DNA of 42,361 nucleotides, from assembly GCF_020852455.1 (NCBI RefSeq), contig NZ_JADZAT010000002.1, positions 1 to 42,361 on the forward strand, written 5' to 3'. The stretch's first letter is position 1. The number at the start of each line of letters is the position of its first letter. Of the stretch, positions 34,928 to 42,361 are shown one piece after another. The position numbers were made by a program, and so were the translations under genes. Source of the DNA: Novosphingobium sp. Lineage in GTDB: Bacteria; Pseudomonadota; Alphaproteobacteria; Sphingomonadales; Sphingomonadaceae. The notes beneath the pieces are model-generated. The model searched no databases. It was not told where the DNA came from and worked only from the letters and a program-made list of their open reading frames with translations.

Positions 34928-35791
34928 CTACTTCCCCAGCCCGATCAGCGCATAGGGCGGGATCGGGTTGTGGCCCGACACGTCCCAGTCCAGCTGCTTG
35001 CCGGTGGCGATCACCTTGGGCCCGTGTTCGGTGTTGTTGGCCAGGATCACGGCATCGGTGGTCAGCGTGAAGTGACCATTGGCCATCGGGAAATCGGGCA
35101 GGTCGGCAGCGGGCATCTTCGATTGCATGATCGTTTGCGCGGCATTGCCCATCGGCATGCTGAGCGCGGCGGCCTGCATCAGCGGCGAATCGATCCGCAC
35201 TTCGCCATTGGCGCGGCGGTTGGCGACCAGGAAGGGGACCACCCCGGGCATCTTCTCGATCGAGGGGAAGGCCATGTCGTAATCAAGCCGGCCGCTGATC
35301 GCGACATCGACTTCGTAAGTGCCGTTGCCCTTGTAGATCACGCTTTTCCAGCCGTTTTGCCCGCGCAGGCGCTGGGCCAGTTCCTCGGCCGCCTTGGGAT
35401 CGTTCGGATCGACCCCGCCAAAGGCTTTCTTGAAAGTCTCGCGATCGCGCGCGGCCTTTTCGACCTTGGCCTGCTGATCGGCCTCCCAGTCTTTCTTCTG
35501 CTGGGCAATCTCGTCCTTGGTGCAGTCGCGTTCGGTATCCCCGTCGTCCTTGTAACACGGCATCTGCTCAAACGGCTTGGCCTTGTCGGCGGCCATGATC
35601 ATCTCGGCCATCTTGGTCAGCCCGATCACCAGGATCTCACCCTTGTAGGTATAGGTGAAGGTGCCGTCCTTGCGCAGATCCAGCGTGGCCAGGAACTTGC
35701 CCGGCATCACAAAGCAGGCGGCCAGCGCCAGCGAAAGCAGCGTGGCCATGGCGGCAGCGGCCAGGCGGCGCGGAGTGAACTTGGCAGTCAT
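34928..35791 (-). CDS. Putative lipoprotein of unknown function
   Basis: 287 aa beginning with a basic N-terminus and a lipobox LALAAC (Cys26), so it should be lipid-anchored and exported. The mature part starts with beta strands (GKFLATLDLRKDGTFTYTYKG). A charged helical stretch of about 50 residues (KDEIAQQKKDWEADQQAKVEKA) then interrupts, followed by more beta strands. A Cys pair (MPCYKDD and RDCTKDE) flanks the start of the helix. I chose ATG 35791 (MTAKFTPRR), with GGGGAAGGA upstream; earlier in-frame starts lie inside rlmB. It is the gene after rlmB on the same strand, 16 nt away. I do not recognise a functional family. Confidence 0.82.
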   Translation of the reverse strand: MTAKFTPRRLAAAAMATLLSLALAACFVMPGKFLATLDLRKDGTFTYTYKGEILVIGLTKMAEMIMAADKAKPFEQMPCYKDDGDTERDCTKDEIAQQKKDWEADQQAKVEKAARDRETFKKAFGGVDPNDPKAAEELAQRLRGQNGWKSVIYKGNGTYEVDVAISGRLDYDMAFPSIEKMPGVVPFLVANRRANGEVRIDSPLMQAAALSMPMGNAAQTIMQSKMPAADLPDFPMANGHFTLTTDAVILANNTEHGPKVIATGKQLDWDVSGHNPIPPYALIGLGK

Positions 35792-35807
35792 GCGGGTCCT
35801 TCCCCTG

Positions 35808-36608
35808 TCAGGTGCGGGTGGCGATCGCATAAAGCGCAATCGCCGCGGCGTTGGAAACATTGAGGCTTTCTATCGCGCTGGAAATCGGCAGTCGAGCAAG
35901 CGCATCGCAGTGCTGCACGATATTGTGGCGCATGCCGTCACCTTCGGCACCCAGCACCAGCGCGACCGGGCCGGCGGGCAGGGCTTCTGCAAGGGTCGAT
36001 TTGCCTTCGCCATCCAGCCCGATCCGCCAGTATCCGGCCTCGGCAATTTCATCGAGCGCGCGCGACAGGTTGACCACACGCACCCACGGCACCACTTCCA
36101 GCGCGCCCGATGCGCTCTTGGCCAGGGTGCCCGATTCGGGCGGGGCGTGGCGATCCTGGGTGACGATCGCGCAGGCGCCAAAGGCCGCGGCCGAACGCAT
36201 GATCGCGCCCACATTGTGCGGATCGGTCACCTGATCGAGCACCAGCAGCGGGCGCGCGGGATCGCCGGTCAGCACCTGTTCGAGGAACATGTCCTCCAGT
36301 GCATCGCAATCGAGCACCAGCCCCTGGTGCGGCGCATCGCGCGCCACCAGCCGGGCAAGATCGGCGGGCGAGGCCCATTCGACCGGGAAATCGGCCGGCA
36401 GGTCACCGCTCAGCGATTCCACCCCTTCGCGGGTCGCCCACAATTTGCGGTGCCTGCGATCGGGGTTCATCAGCGCGGCTTCGACCGCGTGGCGGCCCCA
36501 CAGCCGTACCGCGCCGGTGCTGGCCCGGCCTGATCCGCGCCCGCCCTTCATCCGGCCGGCACGGCCGCGCAGCGCGCGCGATGGCTTGTCTTCCTGGCGG
36601 CGGCTCAT
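35808..36608 (-). CDS. rlmB: 23S rRNA 2'-O-ribose methyltransferase RlmB-like (SpoU/TrmH family)
   Basis: 266-aa SPOUT methyltransferase. The three SpoU motifs are intact: LVLDQVTDPHNVGAIMRSA, ALVLGAEGDGMR and LPISSAIESLNVSNAAAIAL, which form the knotted SAM site. An N-terminal substrate-binding part (RLWGRHAVEAALMNPDRRHR) matches RlmB, which modifies G2251 in 23S rRNA. A basic tail precedes it (RALRGRAGRMKGGRGSGR). Assignment to RlmB versus a tRNA TrmH rests on that N-terminal domain. It is divergent from tRNA-Tyr, 145 bp away. Confidence 0.92.
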   Translation of the reverse strand: MSRRQEDKPSRALRGRAGRMKGGRGSGRASTGAVRLWGRHAVEAALMNPDRRHRKLWATREGVESLSGDLPADFPVEWASPADLARLVARDAPHQGLVLDCDALEDMFLEQVLTGDPARPLLVLDQVTDPHNVGAIMRSAAAFGACAIVTQDRHAPPESGTLAKSASGALEVVPWVRVVNLSRALDEIAEAGYWRIGLDGEGKSTLAEALPAGPVALVLGAEGDGMRHNIVQHCDALARLPISSAIESLNVSNAAAIALYAIATRT

Positions 36609-36753
36609 TGCAAGATATCCTGATTCATCGCGCTTCCCTGCCAGTCACCCCATTGACAGGCAAGCAACACTTCGGCATTGGCGCGCTTCCTCGGCCGGAG
36701 GGCCCCTTTCGGGGGCACGCAAACGGGGCAACCCGATACCGGTAAGCTGGTGT

Positions 36754-36839
36754 GGACAGGTGGCCGAGTGGTTAAAGGCAGCAGACTGTAAATCTGCCCG
36801 CGCAAGCGTACGCTAGTTCGAATCTAGCCCTGTCCACCA
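36754..36839 (+). tRNA. tRNA-Tyr (anticodon GTA)
   Basis: The 86-nt class II tRNA has a 7-bp acceptor stem GGACAGG/CCTGTCC, D arm, anticodon arm GCAGA-CTGTAAA-TCTGC with GTA at 36788-36790, a long variable arm CGC-GCAA-GCG, T arm GCTAG-TTCGAAT-CTAGC, discriminator A and encoded CCA. The copy is intact although a mobile element is inserted next to it, so the element carries or restores the 3' end. Confidence 0.97.
36815..36839 (+). other. Predicted attachment site in the tRNA-Tyr 3' end
   Basis: The 3' part of tRNA-Tyr lies just before a tyrosine integrase gene pointing away from it, the standard arrangement of tRNA-targeting islands. The T-arm/acceptor 3' half is the likely core. The exact crossover and the second copy at the far end of the element are outside the window, so the bounds are approximate. 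Confidence 0.6.
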
Positions 36840-36888
36840 CCGCCCTTTCTCATGCGGCTCCCGAAAATCCCTAGAAATCCTATGAAAC

Positions 36889-36921
36889 CAAGGGTATTGT
36901 CCCTGAAAAGGGCTACCCTTG
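36889..36921. repeat. Nested inverted repeat between the att site and int
   Basis: CAAGGGTA (36889-36896) pairs with TACCCTTG (36914-36921), and inside it CCCT-GAAA-AGGG forms a second small palindrome. The position next to the att core suggests a recombinase- or excisionase-related site. Confidence 0.4.
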
Positions 36922-36953
36922 TCCGCTGCCGTCTGCCTGCACCCGGCAGCGAA

Positions 36954-37030
36954 TGTGGGGAAGGTGTGGGGAAGGAATCGCTCTTCCCCACACTTCAATG
37001 CTCTAAAGTGGCCTGCGAAAGTGTGGGGAA
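36954..37030. repeat. Four copies of TGTGGGGAA before the integrase gene
   Basis: Copies lie at 36954-36962 and 36965-36973 (a tandem pair with an 11-bp period, TGTGGGGAAGG), inverted at 36985-36993, and at 37022-37030, where the last copy is also the Shine-Dalgarno region of int. Copies two and three form a perfect 11-bp inverted repeat (36964-36974 and 36983-36993) with an 8-nt loop. They are candidate arm-type integrase sites or an autorepression operator. Confidence 0.65.
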
Positions 37031-37035
37031 CGATA

Positions 37036-38247
37036 ATGGGCAAACTCTCGGCGGTGGCAGTCAAGGCAGCCTTGGCGAATCCGGGCACCTATCAGGATGG
37101 CGATGGACTATTCCTGAAGGTCGGGAAAAGCGGCGCTGCTTCGTGGCTTGTGCGGCTTCAGCAAGATGGCAGGCGACGCGACATTGGGCTGGGTAGCGCA
37201 AAACTGCTGACGCTCGCGGAAGCGCGCGAGAAGGCGATGGACTTGCGCAAAGCCATAAAGGTGGAAAAGCGCGACGTGCTGGCTGAACGCAAAGATGAGG
37301 CCGCCGCAAAGGTGACTTTCCGCGGGGCAGCCCGTCAATATCACACCGAGAACGAGGCTGGATGGAAAAGCGCCGTCTATGCCCGCCAGTGGCTCGCCAG
37401 TCTGGAAAATTACGCATTCCCGAAGCTGGGCGACATTCCGACTGGCGGCATTACGGCTGCCGACATCATCTCGGTTCTAACGCCAATCTGGCAGGAGATT
37501 CCGGAAACAGCTCGCCAAGTACGGAATCGGATTTGCGCAGTGCTGGACTATGCACACGCCAAGGGATGGCGCTCGACCGAAGCGCCATCGAGCAATAGCA
37601 GTCTGAAAGCCGGGCGCGGGCTGCCGCGTCAGGTCAAGCAGCGGCAAAACCGCAAAGCCATGCCCTATGTCGCTGTTCCGCAGTTTATGACCGCATTACG
37701 GCGCAAACCGTCCTATGGGCGGCTGGCGTTGGAACTACTCATCCTCACCGGCACGCGGTCGCAGGAAGTCCGTCTGGCGACATGGCCCGAGTTTGACCTC
37801 GATGGCCGTTTGTGGACGATTCCCGCCGATCATATGAAGCGTGCCAAGTCACACATGGTTCCACTCTCTGACGCGGCTTTGGCGGTGTTGGCGAAGGCCG
37901 ACGCCCTGCGACTGGAAGGAACCGACGTTGTTTTCCCCGGTGTGGCGGGCAACGCGATGTCCGATATGACGTTACTCAAGGTGCTGCGTGACATGAGCGA
38001 GCCGTTCCACGTTCACGGGTTCCGATCCGCCTTCACTGACTGGGCCGCGAATGAGGGCTTTGCCGACGCCGTGGTGGAGGCAGCACTGGCACATAAGACG
38101 CCCGACGCGGTGCAGGCAGCGTATCGCCGCACGACCTATCTTGGCGCACCGGGTCAGCCGGGCGCACGGGTAAAGCTGATGGAGGCTTGGAGTCGCTATT
38201 GCTCAGGCAAGGTTGGTTCGGACGGGTCTTGTGCTTCTTCCGGTTAG
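37036..38247 (+). CDS. int: Tyrosine integrase, P4/CP4-57 type with DUF4102 arm-binding domain
   Basis: 403-aa site-specific recombinase that integrates and excises the element at tRNA-Tyr. The N-terminal DUF4102 arm-binding domain (KAALANPGTYQDGDGLFLKV, then SWLVRLQQDGRRRDIGLG) is followed by a core-binding domain and the catalytic domain. Catalytic residues are visible: Arg in LILTGTRSQEVRLATWPEFD, the box HVHGFRSAFTDWA, His in EAALAHKTPDAV, and Tyr in VQAAYRRTTYL. I chose ATG 37036 (MGKLSAVAV), with GGGGAA upstream; earlier in-frame starts give a non-homologous extension over the repeat region. Its stop overlaps the convergent DUF6118 stop by 4 bp. Confidence 0.94.
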   Translation: MGKLSAVAVKAALANPGTYQDGDGLFLKVGKSGAASWLVRLQQDGRRRDIGLGSAKLLTLAEAREKAMDLRKAIKVEKRDVLAERKDEAAAKVTFRGAARQYHTENEAGWKSAVYARQWLASLENYAFPKLGDIPTGGITAADIISVLTPIWQEIPETARQVRNRICAVLDYAHAKGWRSTEAPSSNSSLKAGRGLPRQVKQRQNRKAMPYVAVPQFMTALRRKPSYGRLALELLILTGTRSQEVRLATWPEFDLDGRLWTIPADHMKRAKSHMVPLSDAALAVLAKADALRLEGTDVVFPGVAGNAMSDMTLLKVLRDMSEPFHVHGFRSAFTDWAANEGFADAVVEAALAHKTPDAVQAAYRRTTYLGAPGQPGARVKLMEAWSRYCSGKVGSDGSCASSG

Positions 38248-38999
38248 CGCTCCGCCCGAATCCTGACCGCGCAGCGGACGGGCTGTCGCGAAGTTGCGGC
38301 GGACTTCCTGCAAGCCTCAATAGCATCCCGGTTATCGCGCTGGATGTCGGCGGCATGAAGCAGCGCGTTCCATGCCTGTGGATCACCAGCCTGCATCAAC
38401 CGTGCTCCCGCGTCCCATATCGAAGATGCGCCAACCATCCGGGTAGCGATGCGCTCCGGCCAGTTCCAGCTATCTGGCATGGCGCGGGCGATGGTGCCGG
38501 GAAGGAATGACCAGAGGAATATCCCGGCGAGCACACAGCCACCTGCCACCTGGAAGAGCTGCTGACGCTGCTCGCCTGCTGTTCGCGCCTGTGCGGTGAG
38601 AGAGCGCAAGTCCCGCGTCGCATGGTCCATGTCCGCCCGTGCCTGTTTGATTCTGTCGTGATCCGATCGCCGCGCCGATTCCGCCACGGCTTCAATGCGC
38701 GCCCCAAGGCTATCGGGCGTCAACTGCATAGCAGGGTGGTCGGCGATGGTGTTGATGCCGCGTGAGATTGCACCCAATCGCTTGGCCATGTCTGTCAGTG
38801 TCGTGCCGTAGTCGGGTATCACAATGTCCGCGCGCTCGGCGGCAAGGTGCTGCACGGCGCGGCGCATCAGGGCCAGTTCGCCTTCAAGGCGGGCGAACGC
38901 TTCGGCGGCGGGATCGCTTGCGGCCTCCGGGGCGGGAGGATCGGGTTCCGGCTCAAGGTCCAGTTCCAGTTCGACGTCATCGGCTTGCGCATTTTCCAT
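38244..38999 (-). CDS. DUF6118-family protein downstream of TraA
   Basis: 251 aa. An acidic N-terminus (ELELDLEPEPDPPAPEA) is followed by a long helical/coiled region (FARLEGELALMRRAVQHLA to about residue 145), a single membrane span (VAGGCVLAGIFLWSFLP, about 152-168) and a C-terminal soluble tail. Such proteins accompany TraA relaxase genes in sphingomonad conjugative elements; their function is unknown. GGAG with 7-nt spacing precedes ATG 38999. It starts 10 nt after traA ends, so the two form an operon. Confidence 0.75.
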   Translation of the reverse strand: MENAQADDVELELDLEPEPDPPAPEAASDPAAEAFARLEGELALMRRAVQHLAAERADIVIPDYGTTLTDMAKRLGAISRGINTIADHPAMQLTPDSLGARIEAVAESARRSDHDRIKQARADMDHATRDLRSLTAQARTAGEQRQQLFQVAGGCVLAGIFLWSFLPGTIARAMPDSWNWPERIATRMVGASSIWDAGARLMQAGDPQAWNALLHAADIQRDNRDAIEACRKSAATSRQPVRCAVRIRAER

Positions 39000-39009
39000 T
39001 TCGTTTCTC

Positions 39010-41895
39010 CTACAGGCCCATGCCGATTGACCGGCTCCGCTCCATGGTCACGGAAGCGGCAAGGTCGCGGGCCAGATCGCGACCGAGTTCTGGTTTGACG
39101 CCAAGTTCGTGCGCACGTCCGCGCACCAGGGATTCGACTTGCGCGTCCCGCTCCAGGCCCTTCGTCATATCGACCATACGGCTGGAGACCTGGCGCGCTC
39201 CGTTCGTGTCGCCGCGCTGCTGCATCGTTTCCCGAAGCCGCCCCAGCCGCTGCCAGTCATTGACGAACCGGTCGGCGCGCTGCGCCGGATCGACGCGGAT
39301 TTCGGCTTCAAGCTGCATGGCGCGCATTGCGCCCTGAGTGCGGCCATCGGCGGCCTCGCGCGCCAACTCCGGCTGGCGCTGCATTGCGCTGACAAGATCG
39401 GCGGCGGCATGGGGCCGGATTGTGTCGAGAGCCTTCCCGGCTTTCTCCAGCGCGTCGCGCTGGTGTGGCAGGATGGGTAAATTCTGCTCGCGCATCTGGC
39501 CAATGTCGGCGGCGGCACGGGCATAGCGTTCGATTGCTCGGCGCGGGTCAGACAGCCCGGTCTGTTCGGTCGGCAAGACTTCGAGCTTCTGCGCTTGCGG
39601 ACGGAATCCGGCGAAGATCGACTTCGCCCGTTCCGGCAGTTGCCGGGCAATCTCGACAATGCGTTCGCGGAAGGTGATGCCGCGCCGTTCGGCAAACTGC
39701 TGCTCGGGCTTGTAGTCGCTCGCCATGTCCTTGCCGCGCTCGCGGCTGAGCGTGCGGACAAGCTTTGACTGATCGGCGAAGTCGTCACGGCCATAGTGCA
39801 ATGCCAAGCCGTCGCGGTGGCGCGACATGCCAACGTAAGCTCCGTGGCTGTCCATACCCGGCGTGGCCAGCACATGGGCGCGGTCGACTGTCATGCCCTG
39901 CGCCTTGTGGATCGTGGCGGCATAGCCGTGATCGAGGTGCGCATAATCCTTGGTGTCGAAAGCGACACTGCGGCCATCATCGGTGCGCACGGCTATGCGT
40001 TGCGGTGTCACCTGCTCGACGGTGCCCAGCGTGCCGTTCTTGACGCCAATACTCCGCTCGTTGCGCAGGAACATGATACGGTCGCCGCTGGCGAACTGAC
40101 GCTCGCCGCGCTCGGCGCGGATGGTCATGTCGTTGCCCAGGTCGCCACTTGCGCGCAGTCGTCCGCGCGCCGCCTCATTGAGCCCGCGCACTTCGTCATT
40201 GGTGTGGGTGAGAATGATCCGTGTATCGCCGGGGCTGGCCTGCCGGTCACGGTCCCAGCGCTCGATCAGCTCGCCGCGTGCCGCTTCCCTCGTTTCGGCG
40301 GCATGCACCATATCGCGCTCGCCATAGGCCTGAATGGCAAGTCCGGTGCGTCCGGTGGCAAGGTGCCGCGTGGCGTCCTGCTGCCAGCCGTCATGCTGGC
40401 GGCGCACCTCGCTGATTTCGACGCCGCCGTGCCGTTCGTGGATCACGCGGAAGGCGGCTCCCGCTTCGATGGCCTGGAGCTGCTGCGGGTCGCCAACCAG
40501 CACCACTTTCGCGCCCGCATCGGCGGCATGGGACAGCACGCGCTCCATCTGGCGCGTGCCGACCATGCCTGCTTCATCGATCACCAGCACGTCGCGCGAC
40601 GTGAGCAATTCGCGGCCTTGGCCCCACTGATGCTCAAGGCTGGCGATGGTGTGCGAAGCGATGCCGGAACCATGCTCCAGCCCCTCGGCTGCAATGCCGG
40701 ACAGGGCGGCACCGCGAACGGTATAGCCAGCGCTTTCCCAGGCCTCGCGCGCCACGCCCAGCATCGCGCTTTTGCCGGTCCCGGCATAGCCGACGACAAC
40801 GCTGAGGCCGCGATTATCGGTCACATGCTCGAACGCTGCGCATTGCTCGCCGGATAGCGCCAGCCCGCGTTCCGCCGCGCGCGCCAGCGCTTCTTCCCGG
40901 CCTGAGCCTTGAACCGGATGCCGTTGTCGTTCCGCAAGCAAATCCGTTGCTCGCTCAAGCCGCTGTTCGGTCTCGATCATCTGCCGCGATGTGAACCGGT
41001 CCTCGCCGCGTCCGTCCTTGCCCAGCGCAATCATATCAGGCGAGCCGCGCACCGCGCTCATTGCCAGATCGAACTGCTCTTTCCCGTCGCTGTGCCGGTG
41101 CACGAACATCGCTAGGTCACGGCCCGTGAACGTGGCTTGGCTGTGCGTGATCGCGTCGAGGGCGACCTTGGGATTGCCGATGATCCGCTCGCCGTTGCGC
41201 TGCGCGACAGCGCGGTGTTCCTCGATCCGTTCGGCCTCAAGTCCGCGCACGCCCATGCGCGAAGCGGCGGGGCCGATCTTGTCCTGCGGTTCCAGCGCAA
41301 TGCCCTGCGCCTCCAGGCTGCGGTGATCGATCCGCGCATCGATATCGAGTTCGGCAAGGCGCTCGTTGACATGTTCGGCCCAGCGCTCGCGCCATTGCTC
41401 GACTTGGCTTGCCTTGTTCCACTCGCGCACCTTCGTGCCGAACCCATCTTTCCCGACCTCGCGCATGGTGAGCATGACATGGGCGTGGGGCTTGGGCTGG
41501 CCGTCCGCGCCAATATCCCAATGGACATTGAGATCGGCGATCATGCCCTTTTCTACGAACTCGACCTCGGCAAAGTCGCGCGCCAGCTCAATGCCCTGTT
41601 CCTTGGTCAGCTCGCGCGGAATGGCAAATTCGACCTCGCGGGAGAGCTGCGCATCCTTGCGTTTCTCGGCAGCCTCGACGGCATTCCATAGCTTTTCGCG
41701 GTCGGCAAACTCCTCCGGCGCGCCTTCCGGCAGCATCACTTCGGAATGGACGACCCCGTCCTTGTTGGTGAAATCATGGTCGCGGTCGAGCCGTTCGTCG
41801 TGCAGCCGCTCGGCTCCGCGATAGGCTGCGGCGGCCACGGCGCTGCGCCCGCTCGACCGGCTAATGACTTTGACGGAGAGATGGAAGATCGCCAT
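39010..41895 (-). CDS. traA: Ti-type conjugative relaxase/helicase TraA
   Basis: 961-aa bifunctional conjugation initiator. The N-terminal MobA/MobL-type relaxase domain begins MAIFHLSVKVISRSSGRS with the candidate nicking Tyr in AAAAYRGAERL. The metal-binding histidines lie in DLNVHWD and PKPHAHVMLTMREV. A RecD/TrwC-like helicase follows, with Walker A VVVGYAGTGKSAML, Walker B VLVIDEAGMVGTRQM and a later GYAATIHKAQGMTVDRAHVL. I chose ATG 41895, which begins the conserved MAIFHLS; the upstream in-frame ATG at 41934 lies inside the predicted oriT hairpin. It nicks the nearby oriT and leads the strand into the recipient. At 961 aa it is slightly shorter than Agrobacterium TraA (about 1100 aa). 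Confidence 0.95.
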   Translation of the reverse strand: MAIFHLSVKVISRSSGRSAVAAAAYRGAERLHDERLDRDHDFTNKDGVVHSEVMLPEGAPEEFADREKLWNAVEAAEKRKDAQLSREVEFAIPRELTKEQGIELARDFAEVEFVEKGMIADLNVHWDIGADGQPKPHAHVMLTMREVGKDGFGTKVREWNKASQVEQWRERWAEHVNERLAELDIDARIDHRSLEAQGIALEPQDKIGPAASRMGVRGLEAERIEEHRAVAQRNGERIIGNPKVALDAITHSQATFTGRDLAMFVHRHSDGKEQFDLAMSAVRGSPDMIALGKDGRGEDRFTSRQMIETEQRLERATDLLAERQRHPVQGSGREEALARAAERGLALSGEQCAAFEHVTDNRGLSVVVGYAGTGKSAMLGVAREAWESAGYTVRGAALSGIAAEGLEHGSGIASHTIASLEHQWGQGRELLTSRDVLVIDEAGMVGTRQMERVLSHAADAGAKVVLVGDPQQLQAIEAGAAFRVIHERHGGVEISEVRRQHDGWQQDATRHLATGRTGLAIQAYGERDMVHAAETREAARGELIERWDRDRQASPGDTRIILTHTNDEVRGLNEAARGRLRASGDLGNDMTIRAERGERQFASGDRIMFLRNERSIGVKNGTLGTVEQVTPQRIAVRTDDGRSVAFDTKDYAHLDHGYAATIHKAQGMTVDRAHVLATPGMDSHGAYVGMSRHRDGLALHYGRDDFADQSKLVRTLSRERGKDMASDYKPEQQFAERRGITFRERIVEIARQLPERAKSIFAGFRPQAQKLEVLPTEQTGLSDPRRAIERYARAAADIGQMREQNLPILPHQRDALEKAGKALDTIRPHAAADLVSAMQRQPELAREAADGRTQGAMRAMQLEAEIRVDPAQRADRFVNDWQRLGRLRETMQQRGDTNGARQVSSRMVDMTKGLERDAQVESLVRGRAHELGVKPELGRDLARDLAASVTMERSRSIGMGL

Positions 41896-41924
41896 GACGG
41901 CAATCCATCTACGCCATGAGCGCC

Positions 41925-41955
41925 ACGTCGGCACGACGTATAAGCGCGCCCTCCC
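41925..41955. other. oriT: Predicted origin of transfer (oriT), RSF1010/Ti-like nick region
   Basis: A perfect ACGTCG-GCA-CGACGT inverted repeat (41925-41939) is followed directly by ATAAGCGCGCCCTCCC. RSF1010/R1162 and Ti-plasmid oriT have the same layout, a hairpin and then TAAGTGCGCCCT, with nicking after the GCG. By analogy the nick would fall between 41948 and 41949. It lies between divergent traA and traD genes, as in Ti plasmids. Confidence 0.8.
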
Positions 41956-42067
41956 ATGATAAAATCCTGCTCGGGACTATTCAATATCAGGCCGTCTCGA
42001 CGACTCTACAGCATTGGGAGAACATAGATATTATCATCAGCGCATCACCTCTCGATGGAGACAGAAG

Positions 42068-42361
42068 ATGCGCAAACCCCGTGACTTTGATTCGGAACTG
42101 AAGGCGCTTGCCGATAAGGCAAGGCAACTGAAGGAACGCCGCGTGCAACAGCTTGGCGAACTGGTGATCGCCACCGGGGCCGATGCGACCGACGCCGAGA
42201 CGCTGGCCGGTGCGCTGCTTGTCATTGCGGAAAGCAGCGATGCCCAAAAGAAGGAGGCGTGGCGCAAGCGCGGCGCTGCCTTCTTTCAGAGCAAGGCGCG
42301 CAAGCGTGGCGATGGAACTCAAGGCCAGCCGGATGGCACTCTCCCGCTTGACGGCGGCGCG
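42068..42361 (+). CDS. traD: Conjugal transfer protein TraD (TraC/TraD-like), 3' end outside window
   Basis: The open frame from ATG 42068 runs to the end of the window without a stop (98 codons). It begins MRKPRDFDSELKALADKA, is strongly charged and helical, and contains RRVQQLGELVIATGADAT and KKEAWRKRGAAFFQSKARK. This matches the small TraD/TraC accessory proteins encoded beside oriT and upstream of traG in Ti-type transfer regions; they are thought to assist relaxosome assembly. GGAG lies 7 nt before the ATG. Confidence 0.85.
   Translation, partial: MRKPRDFDSELKALADKARQLKERRVQQLGELVIATGADATDAETLAGALLVIAESSDAQKKEAWRKRGAAFFQSKARKRGDGTQGQPDGTLPLDGGA

Noticed and set aside
36813..37088. 91-codon minus-strand frame over tRNA-Tyr and the int leader
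   Set aside because: It ends inside the tRNA (WWTGLDSN), a well-known artefact of tRNA 3' ends, and covers the repeat array.

Overview
The window looks like chromosomal DNA of a Sphingomonadales alphaproteobacterium (Novosphingobium/Erythrobacter-like). The reasons are the very high G+C core, the gene order ahcY-divL-tsaE-amgK-murU-addB-addA-trxA, a DivL-type kinase with Tyr in place of the H-box His, dispersed palindromic intergenic repeats, and conjugation genes of the TraA/TraD/DUF6118 and DUF6499/DUF2285/ArdA kind. The genus assignment is inference.

Region 1 (1-about 8.3 kb) is accessory DNA, probably one end of an integrative conjugative element. It starts with a frameshifted DUF6499/DUF2285 gene and an ardA antirestriction gene. 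A lower-G+C defence-type cargo follows: two unrecognised proteins (2754-3587 and 1651-2757), a permuted SPPY-type DNA methyltransferase, a 634-aa NPPY DNA methyltransferase and a small protein made of two ribbon-helix-helix-like repeats. A PLD-family (HKD) nuclease-like gene runs divergently. The divergent region holds a TTGACA-N17-CATATT promoter that fires almost directly at the ATG, so the mRNA is probably leaderless, plus a perfect 17-bp palindrome over the start codon. I read this as an autoregulated restriction-modification-like system, with the PLD protein as candidate endonuclease and an extra two-gene module attached.

Region 2 (about 8.3-36.75 kb) is housekeeping chromosome: acs divergent from an MHS-type permease and prpE; a PMT-type glycosyltransferase; a PLD phospholipase/cardiolipin-synthase-like gene coupled to folE and a thioesterase; a Prx5-type peroxiredoxin; a small secreted protein; ahcY with an AT-rich palindromic operator candidate; then an unbroken stop/start-overlapping chain divL-tsaE-amgK-murU-addB-addA (cell-cycle control, tRNA t6A, peptidoglycan recycling, double-strand-break repair) followed by trxA. 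An inositol-monophosphatase-family gene, argJ, a lipoprotein gene and rlmB run the other way. Three different palindromic repeat families sit between genes; one supplies the stop codon of the monophosphatase gene and another its ribosome binding site.

Region 3 (36.75 kb-end) starts with tRNA-Tyr(GTA), which is the integration target of a second mobile element. A P4-type tyrosine integrase is preceded by four copies of TGTGGGGAA (candidate arm-type or operator sites). It is followed by a DUF6118 gene and a TraA relaxase/helicase on the minus strand, a predicted oriT with an RSF1010-like nick sequence, and the start of traD, which runs off the window. A stretch of about 28 kb of essential chromosome is therefore bracketed by the ends of two conjugative-type elements.
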